Shown piece after piece: positions 19,393 to 27,858 of a DNA stretch of 64,000 nt. The stretch's first letter is position 1, and each line of letters begins with the position of its first letter. The translations under genes were made by a program, and so were the position numbers. The notes beneath the pieces were generated by a model. The model was given only the letters and a program-made list of their open reading frames with translations. It was not told the DNA's origin and searched no databases. Origin of the DNA: Candidatus Gastranaerophilales bacterium (GTDB lineage: Bacteria > Cyanobacteriota > Vampirovibrionia > Gastranaerophilales > Gastranaerophilaceae). Where the stretch lies: positions 1 to 64,000 of the forward strand of contig CANRGC010000006.1 in the NCBI GenBank assembly GCA_947630045.1, read 5' to 3'.

Positions 19393-19632
19393 ATGGCAAA
19401 CTGTAATGTTAAACATGCGGATATTTTTATTCCGCAAACAAACGGCGCTATCTCGGATTCACTTCTTCAAAACTGGACCTTGCAGGCGCTTGAGTGCTAC
19501 AAAATCAAATGTGATTGTTCAAAATGTTCAATCAACAGGAGAGATTATTCTTTTGTCTGCCAAATGCCAAGAGTTATCAAAAACCTTATTGCAAACAAAA
19601 TAAAACCCGACTTGTCTTTAATTATGGACTAA
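19393..19632 (+). CDS. Small cysteine-rich protein, function unknown
   Basis: This is a 79-residue protein with cysteines at 4, 35, 40, 42, 45 and 56, including a CDCSKC cluster that could bind zinc or an iron-sulfur centre. No known family is recognised. I believe it is a real gene: AAGGTGAAG precedes the ATG, it has its own terminator, and it stands between two minus-strand units. The basic segment after the last cysteine (about 59-70) could touch nucleic acid, which is speculation. Confidence 0.6.
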   Translation: MANCNVKHADIFIPQTNGAISDSLLQNWTLQALECYKIKCDCSKCSINRRDYSFVCQMPRVIKNLIANKIKPDLSLIMD

Positions 19633-19678
19633 TTCTCTTTAAATTTTCCATATATTCTCCTTCTTTAAGCAAATTTGA

Positions 19679-19708
19679 GCCGCTTTCAACTACCAAAGCG
19701 GCTTTTTA
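19679..19708. terminator. Terminator after the Cys-rich gene
   Basis: GCCGCTTT (19679-19686) pairs with AAAGCGGC (19695-19702) and is followed by TTTTT. It ends the plus-strand small gene. In the other direction it has only a weak T tract for the convergent membrane-protein gene. Confidence 0.8.
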
Positions 19709-19721
19709 TTTTTTAAAAAAG

Positions 19722-20198
19722 TTATTTTGTCTTATCAAAGAAGATTTTTAATGCGTCGTTTTCGTCGTTTGATATGGGAATTTCGCCCTCAGAGGGGTCT
19801 GTTTTATTTGTATCTTTTTTTGTGTTTATAAAATTAAACCTGTTCATTAAAAGAAGAATGACAAAAATCAAGACCGATGAAACAACCACAGCAAACATAA
19901 CGGTCAGAAATTTTTTAATTACGCTTTTTAAGTGACTGTTTGTGTCGTTTACTACCTCGTTTTTAATTTTTTCATTGGCATTCGGCGTCATTTCCTGAAC
20001 ATCTTCAACATGCGGGGTTTGAACCTCTTCAATATCGTTGTTCAGCGCCTCGTCTATCGAAGAATCAAGATTTTCTTTTGTAACTTCAACATGTACAGGT
20101 TCATCAAGCGTAATATTTTCCGCAACAGCCTGATTTAAAAAGAAAAACAGACATCCTGCCAAAAGAATAAATTTAAAATTTTTAAAACTAAACTTCAT
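19722..20198 (-). CDS. Bitopic membrane protein coupled to RNase E/G, function unknown
   Basis: The 158-residue product begins with a signal-peptide-like segment (about residues 8-27). An acidic extracytoplasmic stretch of about 65 residues follows, then a strong membrane helix (about 98-122) and a short polar tail. No family is recognised. I start at ATG 20198, which gives a clean signal peptide; the reading frame is open further upstream, but that part lies inside the RNase gene and is charged. The start overlaps the RNase stop by 11 bases, so the two proteins are made together. A role in placing the RNase at the membrane is possible but only inferred from this coupling. Confidence 0.6.
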   Translation of the reverse strand: MKFSFKNFKFILLAGCLFFFLNQAVAENITLDEPVHVEVTKENLDSSIDEALNNDIEEVQTPHVEDVQEMTPNANEKIKNEVVNDTNSHLKSVIKKFLTVMFAVVVSSVLIFVILLLMNRFNFINTKKDTNKTDPSEGEIPISNDENDALKIFFDKTK

Positions 20199-21942
20199 CA
20201 GTTTTTGCCTTTCTTGAAGTTTTTCTCGGCGTTCTTTTTCTTGCGGGTTTTTTTTCCGCACTTTCTTTGTTCTCGTTAACGGAAGGTGATGTTGTCTGGT
20301 TTTCTTCCGCTTTAACTTCCGTCTGTTGAGCTTCAGTTGATTTTTGTTCTTTTTTGGTTTGTTTTTTTGTTCTTCTTGAAACTCTTTGAGGTTTTACATC
20401 GGTTTTTTCAGGTTCAACCGGCGCTTGATTTTCGGCCGTTTCAACTTTAACCTCTTGAACAGTTTCTTTTTGCGGTTTTGAATTTATTTCCTCGTTTTCT
20501 TTATAGATTTGATCAATAAAATCTTGAATTTCAGAGGCTGAAATTTCGCTCTGTTCTTTTTGTTTATTTCTCTGTTCGTTTTGGAACTTATTTTTTGAAA
20601 AATCTTTCTTGTTTTCTTTTTTGTTAAATTTTTGGAAATTATTGTTCTTTTGACCGTTTTGAGGGTTTGGCTGCTGGTTAAAAGGCCCTTTAATTTTATT
20701 GATTTTTGCCCTTTGTTCGCCTTGTTGAACCGAAGACATAAATTTCATATCTTCAATCACAAAACCTTGACCCGAACATTTATCGCATTTTTTGGTAAAG
20801 ATTTCCGATATGCTTTGACCTTGTCTGTGTCTTGTTAACTCAACAAGTCCAAGGTCTGACAATTGCCCGATTTGCGGTTTAGCTTTATCTTGTTCAAGCG
20901 CAAGTTCAAAATATTCAAGAAGTTTTAATTTATCTTCTCTTGAAACCATATCAATAAAGTCGACAATAACCATACCGCCGATATTTCTTAACTTTAACTG
21001 ACGGGCAATTTCATCAGCCGCCTGAAGGTTGGTTTTTAAAATCGTTTCCGCTTGGCTTGATGAGCTTGTAAATTTACCCGAGTTAACGTCAACAACGGTA
21101 AGAGCTTCCGTTTGCTGAATAAACAAATATCCGCCCAAAGGAAGGCTTACTTTTGTTTGAAGCGCATTTTGAATTTCTTTATGCACTCCTTCCGCAACAA
21201 GCAAAGGCTCATTTCCTTTGTGCATTGAAACTTGAATTTTCATATTCCAGTGCTGTAAAAGCTGTGTTGTTCTGTGAAGCGCAAACGAAGTGTCCACAAT
21301 AATTTCATCCGTATCTTCCGTTGCGGCTTCCCTTATAACTTTATATAAAAGGTCCTGATCTCTGTATAAAAGACAGGGCGGATTTGAAGTGTCAGCGGCA
21401 GTCACTATTGAATTCCACTTTTCAAGAAGCATTTCCATATCTTCCTGAATATCTGTGTCAGATTGGTTTTCAGCTTCCGTTCTTACAATAACGCCGACAC
21501 CCACCGGCTTTAAAAGGCTCACTATAGATTTAAGTCTTGCTCTTTCTTTTGAAGAAACGATTTTTCTTGAAACGTTAATTCCCGTTTCGTCCGGAAGAAG
21601 AACCAAAAATCTTCCGGGCAAGCTTAAAGATGTTGTAACACGGGGACCTTTGTGTCCTGTCGGTTCTTTAACAACTTGAACTATAAGCTTTTGTTTGGGC
21701 TTAACTTTTTCATTTAACGGGCCTTTTCCCTGAATGTCGTCCGTATGAATAAAGCCCATTTTGTCCGGCATGCCGACATCCACAAAAGCTGCTTCAATAC
21801 TCGGAAGAACGTTATCTACAACGGAAAGATAAACATCTCCCAACAAAACGTCTCCCTTTGTTATAAAAAATTCCGAAACTTTGCCGTCTTCCATAACGGC
21901 AGCAATGCTATCACGTTCTGAGATTACAATTTTTTTTGTCAT
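20188..21942 (-). CDS. rng: Ribonuclease E/G
   Basis: This endoribonuclease acts in mRNA decay and rRNA processing. It has an N-terminal S1-like region (FVDVGMPDKMGFIH), and DVNSGK near residue 290 and DFIDM near 330 supply the two metal-binding aspartates of the DNase-I-like active site. The zinc-link motif reads CDKCSGQG near 395. After about residue 405 the protein becomes a 180-residue disordered tail rich in K, N, Q and E, as in RNase E forms that scaffold other decay factors. So it is closer in layout to a short RNase E than to plain RNase G. The gene is followed by the coupled membrane protein. Confidence 0.9.
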   Translation of the reverse strand: MTKKIVISERDSIAAVMEDGKVSEFFITKGDVLLGDVYLSVVDNVLPSIEAAFVDVGMPDKMGFIHTDDIQGKGPLNEKVKPKQKLIVQVVKEPTGHKGPRVTTSLSLPGRFLVLLPDETGINVSRKIVSSKERARLKSIVSLLKPVGVGVIVRTEAENQSDTDIQEDMEMLLEKWNSIVTAADTSNPPCLLYRDQDLLYKVIREAATEDTDEIIVDTSFALHRTTQLLQHWNMKIQVSMHKGNEPLLVAEGVHKEIQNALQTKVSLPLGGYLFIQQTEALTVVDVNSGKFTSSSSQAETILKTNLQAADEIARQLKLRNIGGMVIVDFIDMVSREDKLKLLEYFELALEQDKAKPQIGQLSDLGLVELTRHRQGQSISEIFTKKCDKCSGQGFVIEDMKFMSSVQQGEQRAKINKIKGPFNQQPNPQNGQKNNNFQKFNKKENKKDFSKNKFQNEQRNKQKEQSEISASEIQDFIDQIYKENEEINSKPQKETVQEVKVETAENQAPVEPEKTDVKPQRVSRRTKKQTKKEQKSTEAQQTEVKAEENQTTSPSVNENKESAEKKPARKRTPRKTSRKAKTDEV

Positions 21943-22186
21943 TTCTAGGTCCTTTGCATAAAAATTTTAAAATTTGCACTATACCGCTCATTAAAGCCGT
22001 AAACAAAGCAAAATAATAAAACGTAACTATATCTTTTCAGACATTTTCAACATCTGTGACTGTATGCACAATTGAAAACTATCTTTTAACAAAAATTATA
22101 ATACAACATTACTTCTTTTTTTAAAATACCCAACAAAATGTATATTACGAGAATATATGTAGAAACGTAAACATTTATTAAATTAT

Positions 22187-22215
22187 TTGCATAACTAATT
22201 TATTTTGTGTAATAC
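22187..22215 (+). promoter_or_regulatory. Promoter of the candidate small RNA
   Basis: TTGCAT (22187-22192), a 17-base spacer and TAATAC (22210-22215) make a good sigma-70-type promoter with a predicted start near 22222. Confidence 0.5.
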
Positions 22216-22221
22216 TATGAG

Positions 22222-22284
22222 AGTTAATAGTCTAACCATTCCTTTCTTGACTTATGCGGTTTTTTAAAAAAGACCGCATTTTTA
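22222..22284 (+). ncRNA. Candidate small RNA upstream of ruvC
   Basis: This is a predicted transcript of about 60 bases from the promoter at 22187-22215 to a strong intrinsic terminator (ATGCGGT at 22254-22260 pairs with ACCGCAT at 22273-22279, then TTTTT). The upstream gene runs the other way, so the terminator must serve a transcript that begins inside this gap. The unpaired part before the hairpin includes the pyrimidine-rich CCATTCCTTTCTTG (22237-22250), which is complementary to purine-rich ribosome binding sites. Expression is not shown. Confidence 0.5.
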
Positions 22285-22327
22285 TTTTGCAAATTTTTAT
22301 TAAATAAAGATTATAAAAATTTCAGTT

Positions 22328-22336
22328 TGATATAAT
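22328..22336 (+). promoter_or_regulatory. Extended, leaderless-type -10 box of ruvC
   Basis: TGA-TATAAT (TATAAT at 22331-22336) ends seven bases before ATG 22344, leaving no room for a ribosome binding site. Confidence 0.55.
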
Positions 22337-22343
22337 TATGTTT

Positions 22344-22838
22344 ATGAGAATTTTAGGAATTGACCCCGGAATAGGGATAACAGGATACGGACTTATTGAA
22401 ACCGACGGAAATGAGGTTGAGCTTATTTCTTGCGGTTCAATTCAAACCGATAAAAGCAAATCTTGTCAGGAAAGACTTCTTGAAATTTATAATGACATGA
22501 AAGAGCTTTGTGCCAAATTAAAGCCCGATTTTGCGGGAATTGAACAACTTTTCTTTTTCAAAAATCAAAAAACAATAATTCCCGTTGCGGAAGCAAGAGG
22601 GGTTATTTTAGCCGTCTTACAGGAAATGGGCATAAAAACGGGAGAATATACCCCGCTTGTTGTAAAACAAGTTATAACAGGTCATGGAAGGGCGACAAAA
22701 GAAGAAGTTCATTCAATGGTCAAAAGATATGTAGACGTTGATAAATATACTAAACTGGACGATACTGTTGATGCAATTGCTATTGCAATTTGTCATGCCA
22801 GAAACATTGAAAGCGGGGCTTTAATTGGAAAAAATTGA
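22344..22838 (+). CDS. ruvC: Holliday junction endonuclease RuvC
   Basis: It resolves Holliday junctions at the end of homologous recombination, together with RuvAB. The RNase-H-like active site is visible: D7 in ILGIDPG, the glutamate in FAGIEQLFF near 68, and the acidic pair near the C-terminus in LDDTVDAIAIA. Length 164 is typical. I start at ATG 22344 (MRILGIDPG) and not at the ATG at 22338, because the former matches the family start and falls on the predicted transcription start. A membrane-protein gene follows after four bases. Confidence 0.95.
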   Translation: MRILGIDPGIGITGYGLIETDGNEVELISCGSIQTDKSKSCQERLLEIYNDMKELCAKLKPDFAGIEQLFFFKNQKTIIPVAEARGVILAVLQEMGIKTGEYTPLVVKQVITGHGRATKEEVHSMVKRYVDVDKYTKLDDTVDAIAIAICHARNIESGALIGKN

Positions 22839-22842
22839 AATA

Positions 22843-23271
22843 ATGTTTTTTAAAAAACTGGGAATTTATTCCCTTATTTTGGGTGCAATTTCGGGCATTA
22901 TTTCTTTAATCCCCCCTCTTATGCCGGCTGTGGCGTTTTTTATTTTGCCTGTGTTTGGGGCGGTTGCGGTTTTAGTTTATATGATGAAAAAAGATAATTT
23001 TGCGGCAAATGAAGTTAAAACATTTGCAATCTTAGGCGGACTTTCGGGGGTTGTTATCGCCGCCGCTTTTCTTGTTGCCTTTATTCCTCTTGTTGAAATA
23101 ATTTATTTGATAAATAAAAATTACTATGATTACGGAATTCAGGCTTTAAATCTGTTTCTTTGCGTTCTTCTTTTTGGCATGATTGCAGCCACTTATTTTT
23201 TGACAAGTTGTGTTGCGGGGCTTTTAACGGGCGCAATTCATACATATTTCAAAGGAAAAAATAATGGATAA
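22843..23271 (+). CDS. Small polytopic membrane protein, function unknown
   Basis: This is a 142-residue hydrophobic protein with about four membrane helices (near 5-27, 30-47, 60-85 and 100-135). No family is recognised. It starts at ATG 22843, four bases after ruvC; a TTG at 22825 overlapping ruvC is an alternative start adding six residues. Its end overlaps mtnA by 8 bases, so it is part of the ruvC transcript. Nothing in the sequence tells its role. Confidence 0.6.
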   Translation: MFFKKLGIYSLILGAISGIISLIPPLMPAVAFFILPVFGAVAVLVYMMKKDNFAANEVKTFAILGGLSGVVIAAAFLVAFIPLVEIIYLINKNYYDYGIQALNLFLCVLLFGMIAATYFLTSCVAGLLTGAIHTYFKGKNNG

Positions 23272-24295
23272 GACAATAGAATGGATAAATGAAGGGGAAT
23301 TCGGCTATTCTTTATTAATAGACCAGACCCTGCTTCCCGCCGAATATAAAAGGGTTAAAATTTGCGGGGCGCAAGAAATGTTTGACGCAATTAAAACAAT
23401 GATTGTAAGGGGGGCACCCGCTATAGGAATTGCAGGCGCTCATGGCGTTTGTCTCGGCGCAATTGAACTTGCAGAGGAAGAAAATTTTATTGAAAAATTG
23501 CTTCAAATCGCTGACTATATCAATTCTTCCCGCCCGACGGCGGTTAACCTTTCATGGGCAATAAAAAAACAAAAAGAGATTATTTTATTAAACAAAGAAA
23601 AGTCAAACCGTGAAATTATCCGAGAATTAATCAAAAATGCGATAAAACTTGAGAATGAAGACATTGAGATAAATAAAAAAATAGGCGAATACGGCTCAAA
23701 GCTTGTTCCCAAAGGGGCGGGAATTTTAACCCACTGTAATGCGGGTTCGTTGGCTACAGTCGGATACGGCACCGCCCTCGGGGTTATCAGAAGCGCATAT
23801 AAAAATGACCCTTCAATTAAGGTTTTTGCGGATGAAACACGCCCGAGACAGCAAGGAGCAAGACTTACAGCTTTTGAACTTTTGGCGGACAACATTGAAA
23901 CAACTTTAATCACGGACGGCATGTGTTCATATTTTATGGAAAAGGGAATGATAAACTTTGTTGTGACGGGGGCGGACAGAATTGCCTCAAACGGTGACAG
24001 CGCAAACAAAATAGGCACTTTAACAGTCGCAATTGCGGCAAAATATTTTAACATTCCCTTTTATATTGTGGCGCCAAAATCAACCGTGGATATGAACCTG
24101 AAAACAGGCAAAGAAATTGTAATTGAGCTTCGTGATAAAAAAGAAGTTACCCATGTTAACGGAAAGCCCGTGTGTCCTTTGGGGGTAAATGTAATAAATC
24201 CTTCGTTTGATGTTACTCCAAACAGCTTAATAACGGGAATTATAACGGAATGCGGGGTTTTTAAACCCGATGAAATATATAAGGCTTTTTCTTAA
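23264..24295 (+). CDS. mtnA: S-methyl-5-thioribose-1-phosphate isomerase
   Basis: MtnA belongs to the eIF2B-related fold and isomerises methylthioribose 1-phosphate to methylthioribulose 1-phosphate in salvage of the by-product of polyamine and quorum-signal synthesis. Typical motifs are IVRGAPAIGIAGAHG near 45, the catalytic cysteine in LTHCNAGSLATVGYG near 160, DETRPRQQGARLT, and the catalytic aspartate in VTGADRIASNGD near 240. Length 343 is standard. No other methionine-salvage gene is in the window, so it may act in a shortened pathway or on a related sugar phosphate. Confidence 0.92.
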   Translation: MDKTIEWINEGEFGYSLLIDQTLLPAEYKRVKICGAQEMFDAIKTMIVRGAPAIGIAGAHGVCLGAIELAEEENFIEKLLQIADYINSSRPTAVNLSWAIKKQKEIILLNKEKSNREIIRELIKNAIKLENEDIEINKKIGEYGSKLVPKGAGILTHCNAGSLATVGYGTALGVIRSAYKNDPSIKVFADETRPRQQGARLTAFELLADNIETTLITDGMCSYFMEKGMINFVVTGADRIASNGDSANKIGTLTVAIAAKYFNIPFYIVAPKSTVDMNLKTGKEIVIELRDKKEVTHVNGKPVCPLGVNVINPSFDVTPNSLITGIITECGVFKPDEIYKAFS

Positions 24296-24307
24296 TTAAA
24301 TCTTAAT

Positions 24308-24336
24308 TTGCAAAGAAAAAACCTTTTAAATAAAAT
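24308..24336 (+). promoter_or_regulatory. Promoter of glmS
   Basis: TTGCAA (24308-24313), a 17-base spacer and TAAAAT (24331-24336) lie before glmS, whose AAAGGAT ribosome binding site is a few bases ahead of the ATG. The leader is only about 20 bases, so no glmS ribozyme is present. Confidence 0.55.
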
Positions 24337-24362
24337 AGAATAATATTTAAAAAGGATAACTT

Positions 24363-26201
24363 ATGTGCGGAATAGTGGGATATACAGGCTTTCAAAATGC
24401 AATCCATATTCTTATGGACGGGCTTAGTCACCTTGAATACAGAGGATATGATTCATCGGGAATTGCGCTTGAAAAGGACGAAATCAACATTTTTAAGGCA
24501 TCAGGAAAACTCGTTAATCTGGTTGAAAGCTTAAAAAAAGCCGACGACGACAAACTTGACGCAAAAACGGGAATAGGACATATAAGGTGGGCAACTCACG
24601 GGCTTCCGACGGTTGAAAACGCTCATCCGCACACTTCAAGCACGGGGGATATTGCCCTCGTTCATAACGGCATTATTGAAAACTATAAAGAAGTCAAATC
24701 TTTTCTTGAAAATAAAGGCTACAGTTTTAAATCTCAAACCGATACGGAAGTTGCCGCAATGCTCATAGGTTATGAATATGACATTCATAAAGACCTTAAA
24801 ACGGCGGTTGAAGCCGCAATAAAACAACTAAAAGGCGCATGGGCTTTTTGCGTTATGCACAAAAATGAAAAAGGAACAATTGTTGCAACAAGAAAAAATG
24901 CCCCCCTTTTAATCGGTGTTGGCGAAGGCGAAAACTTTCTCGCTTCAGATATTCCGGCTATAATTAAACACACAAAAAGGGCAATATACTTAAATGACGG
25001 GCAAATTGCTAAAGTTACACCCGATTTAATTGAAATATTTAACCCTGACGGAACTATTGCTCAAAACAAGGTTGAAGTTTTGCCGTTTGAGCCTATGGCG
25101 CTTTCCAAAATGGGCTATAAACACTTTATGCTAAAAGAAATTCACGAACAGCCCGATGTTGTAAGGAACATTTTACAAAATAAAATCAAGGATGAATTCA
25201 GCAAAATTTTATTGTCGGATGTTAATCTTTCCGAAAAACAACTTAAAGATATTAACCGTATTCAAATTATAGCTTGCGGCACAAGCCTTCATGCGGGTCT
25301 TGTCGGAAAATATATAATTGAAGAATTAACGGGAATTCCAACCGATGTTGAGCCGTCGAGCGAATATATTTACAGAAGCACAATAGCCGACAAAAACACC
25401 CTTGTAATCGGCATTTCTCAATCAGGCGAAACCGCAGACACGATAACAGCCATAAAACAAGTTAAAGAAAAAGGCTCTCATGTTCTAATTATTACAAACA
25501 GAAAAGAAAGCCTTCTTGCAAGGTTATCCGACAGCTTGCTTCATGTTAATGCGGGAATTGAAGTTTCCGTTGCCGCAACAAAATCTTACATTGCCCAGTT
25601 AATGTCTTTATATCTTTTTGCGATTTATATGGCGGAAACCCTTAATAAAAGCGCAGATAAGGTTCAGGAAATTAAACATGAACTTTTAACTCTGCCGTCA
25701 AAACTCGAGGCGGTTTTATCAGAGGGAATGAAAATAAGAGAGATTGCAAAAAAATATTCAAGCTTTAAAAACTTTATTTTTATCGCCCGTGGAATTAACT
25801 ATCCGACGGCTTTAGAAGGGGCATTAAAATTAAAAGAAATCAGCTATATTAATGCAACGGGCTATGCGGCGGGCGAATTAAAACATGGACCTATCGCCAT
25901 GCTTGATGAAACCATGCCTGTTCTTGCAATTATGAATAAGGGTCTTGTTTATGACAAAGTCATGTCAAATTGCGAAGAAGCTTTTGCAAGACAAGCAAGA
26001 CTAATCGGGGTTGCAAACCATATTGACGACAAGCACAAAGCTATTTTTAACGACTATATTTTAATTCCTGATATTTCAGATTTGGTTTCACCCGCCTTAA
26101 ATATTACGGTATTGCAGCTTTTAGCTTATCATATAGCGGAATATTTGGGAAAAGACGTTGACCAACCGAGAAACCTTGCAAAATCAGTTACTGTTGAATA
26201 A
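24363..26201 (+). CDS. glmS: Glutamine--fructose-6-phosphate aminotransferase
   Basis: It makes glucosamine 6-phosphate, the first step toward UDP-GlcNAc for peptidoglycan and other glycans. The N-terminal nucleophile is Cys2 (MCGIVGYTG); LEYRGYDSSGIAL and HTRWATHG-like GHIRWATHG belong to the glutaminase domain. Two SIS domains follow (ACGTSLHAG, SQSGETADT), and the C-terminus ends DQPRNLAKSVTVE, the standard GlmS tail. Length 612 is typical. Transcribed from its own promoter. Confidence 0.97.
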   Translation: MCGIVGYTGFQNAIHILMDGLSHLEYRGYDSSGIALEKDEINIFKASGKLVNLVESLKKADDDKLDAKTGIGHIRWATHGLPTVENAHPHTSSTGDIALVHNGIIENYKEVKSFLENKGYSFKSQTDTEVAAMLIGYEYDIHKDLKTAVEAAIKQLKGAWAFCVMHKNEKGTIVATRKNAPLLIGVGEGENFLASDIPAIIKHTKRAIYLNDGQIAKVTPDLIEIFNPDGTIAQNKVEVLPFEPMALSKMGYKHFMLKEIHEQPDVVRNILQNKIKDEFSKILLSDVNLSEKQLKDINRIQIIACGTSLHAGLVGKYIIEELTGIPTDVEPSSEYIYRSTIADKNTLVIGISQSGETADTITAIKQVKEKGSHVLIITNRKESLLARLSDSLLHVNAGIEVSVAATKSYIAQLMSLYLFAIYMAETLNKSADKVQEIKHELLTLPSKLEAVLSEGMKIREIAKKYSSFKNFIFIARGINYPTALEGALKLKEISYINATGYAAGELKHGPIAMLDETMPVLAIMNKGLVYDKVMSNCEEAFARQARLIGVANHIDDKHKAIFNDYILIPDISDLVSPALNITVLQLLAYHIAEYLGKDVDQPRNLAKSVTVE

Positions 26202-26232
26202 AACAATATTTTTATAAATCTGCCCTTTATTT

Positions 26233-26260
26233 CAAAAAAAACCGGCAAATGATTGCCGGC
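26233..26260 (-). terminator. Terminator of the pilin-like gene at 26.4 kb
   Basis: CCGGCAA (26242-26248) pairs with TTGCCGG (26253-26259), and an eight-base T-run follows on the minus strand. It may also stop plus-strand glmS transcripts, although the T tract on that side is separated from the stem. The remaining bases up to 26369 show nothing clear. Confidence 0.75.
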
Positions 26261-26369
26261 GCTAAATTTTTTTAGCTTTTACTCTATTTTAGTGATTTGT
26301 AAATAACTTCCAAAACCAAACCCGTTTAAGAGAATGGTTTTGAAGCTGTGATTAAGAACGTAATTAATT

Positions 26370-27062
26370 CTATTGTTGTGATTCGTACATTACCTTTTGA
26401 GCCAATGTTCCGTAAGGAATTGCGCCATCTTTTGTAATCAAGATTGTAAATATATCGGTATAAGTTGTACCGTATGGGCTTGGGTAACTGTCTGACCACA
26501 TATCATTATTAACATTTACTATCGGGTGAGGTTTTCTGTCCCCGTTAACGTCAACCATAACTACGCAAGGGTAGTTGTTGTTTGTCATATCGTTTCCTTG
26601 GGTTTTTAAGCCGTAGTCGCCACATTTTCCGTTGCCGGGACTCCAAGAGGTGTAGCCTGATTCATACAGTCTATATGGAAAAGTGCCTTCATAAACTTCA
26701 TACCTCATGCCGTCTTTCGTATAAAAAGCTTTGTTTTTTACAACGCTTCTGCTGCTTCCATAGCCGTTACTGGTATTATAGTTTGCAATTCCGTTATGAA
26801 CACCTGTTGTTGAGTTTCTAATTACTGTCATATGTCTTTGCAAATAAGTAAAAAGGTTTGAATTTTCATAAGGTGTTTCATTTTCAATGGCAATATTTAA
26901 GGCAACAGCCTGATCGAGTGAAGATACGGCCTTTTTCAAGCCTGTTTTAAATTCTTGCTGATGGGCATTTGCAACAACCGAAGGAATTGTAATTGCAGCA
27001 ACAATACCGATGATTGTTAACGTAATTAACACTTCAGCAAGTGTAAATGCACGTTTTAACAT
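26370..27062 (-). CDS. Type IV pilin-like / pseudopilin protein
   Basis: The N-terminus MLKRA-FTLAEVLITLTIIG is a class III signal: a short basic leader, a cut before F6, and glutamate at mature position 5, followed by a membrane helix that packs in pilus or pseudopilus fibres. The rest (230 residues in all) is a globular domain with the motif VDVNGDRKPHP near 170 and an IPYGTLAQKVM-type end shared with the two pilin-like proteins at 61-63 kb. I start at ATG 27062, which has AAAGGAG. No secretion or pilus assembly gene is nearby. Unlike the other two it lacks an EF-hand loop. Confidence 0.85.
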   Translation of the reverse strand: MLKRAFTLAEVLITLTIIGIVAAITIPSVVANAHQQEFKTGLKKAVSSLDQAVALNIAIENETPYENSNLFTYLQRHMTVIRNSTTGVHNGIANYNTSNGYGSSRSVVKNKAFYTKDGMRYEVYEGTFPYRLYESGYTSWSPGNGKCGDYGLKTQGNDMTNNNYPCVVMVDVNGDRKPHPIVNVNNDMWSDSYPSPYGTTYTDIFTILITKDGAIPYGTLAQKVMYESQQ

Positions 27063-27183
27063 ATTTTCTCCTTTAATTACACACATTATTTATTATAACA
27101 TACTAAATCTTAACTTTATATTAAAGTTTACAATTATTAATTTTCTAATCGAATAATTGTTAAATAAAATCGGGCAAAATATA

Positions 27184-27214
27184 ACAAAAAACCGACTGAA
27201 ACTCTTCAGTCGGT
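27184..27214 (-). terminator. Terminator of the 157-residue unknown gene
   Basis: ACCGACTGAA (27191-27200) pairs with TTCAGTCGGT (27205-27214); the minus strand then reads a six-base T-run. Confidence 0.85.
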
Positions 27215-27242
27215 CATAAAAACTTACGAAATTATGGAGTTA

Positions 27243-27716
27243 TTATTTTTCTTCCTTCTTTTGCGAGTCTTCTTCGTTTCCGTAAAAGAAGGGGTTAAAA
27301 TCTTTTTTATCTTTATCGGCTTCAAAGGTGTATAAAGCGTTAAAAGAGTCGTCGGCTTTTGAAATAAATTCAAGCTCGTCAAGATTTTTATCTATTGTCA
27401 TTTCGCCTCTGTGAGCTCTTTTTGCGCTTTCATTATATGTTTGAAGCGCCGCATAGGAATTTAAAGACTGAACCGCATTTAAAACATTTCTGTTTTCAAA
27501 CATGCCTGAATTTGCAATTGCAATTTGTCTTTGAAAAGTAAGATCGGTTTTTTGGCTGTAAAAATCAACACCGAGGGTTTGTCTGTTAAATTTAGACAAA
27601 TCAACTTTTGAATAGTCAACAGATTTTTTTGAAAGAGCGGCAAATATGTCTTCAGTAACTTTTGCAGCACTTTGAGCGTCTATAATATTTTGATTATTAA
27701 TTCCGTTGACGTTCAT
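27243..27716 (-). CDS. Hypothetical protein, 157 residues
   Basis: I do not recognise it. It is a hydrophilic protein without signal peptide or membrane helix, rich in N, D, K and Q. The first 25 residues and the stretch around 95-110 look helical, and the C-terminus ends in an acidic then basic tail (EEDSQKKEEK). Evidence that it is real: AAGGAG before the ATG, a strong terminator right after the stop, and even codon use. It is monocistronic and diverges from the pyrimidine operon. Confidence 0.55.
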   Translation of the reverse strand: MNVNGINNQNIIDAQSAAKVTEDIFAALSKKSVDYSKVDLSKFNRQTLGVDFYSQKTDLTFQRQIAIANSGMFENRNVLNAVQSLNSYAALQTYNESAKRAHRGEMTIDKNLDELEFISKADDSFNALYTFEADKDKKDFNPFFYGNEEDSQKKEEK

Positions 27717-27831
27717 TTTTCTTCAATCTCCTTACATGGTATATGTCGGCAAAACCGTTTCATACTTTATATTTGAAAGGAGTTTTGTAACAAATATTTA
27801 CAAGAAACTTTAATTTTAATTTTTTGAATTG

Positions 27832-27837
27832 TATAAT
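27832..27837 (+). promoter_or_regulatory. -10 box of the pyr operon leader
   Basis: TATAAT with a predicted start near 27844. It lies before the leader mini-ORF and terminator. No strong -35 is visible. Confidence 0.5.
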
Positions 27838-27858
27838 TTTGTTGACTAAAGGGGTTTT

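Larger units (their letters stand above)
21943..22343. other. Intergenic region between divergent rng and ruvC
   Basis: These 401 bases contain the 5' leader region of the RNase gene on the left, a plus-strand promoter and terminator pair that defines a candidate small RNA (about 22222-22284), and the ruvC promoter at the right end. I see no open reading frame of note. Confidence 0.6.

Noticed and set aside
24296-24362. glmS ribozyme/riboswitch upstream of glmS
   Set aside because: The gap is only 67 bases and is filled by a promoter and ribosome binding site; the ribozyme needs over 100 bases.
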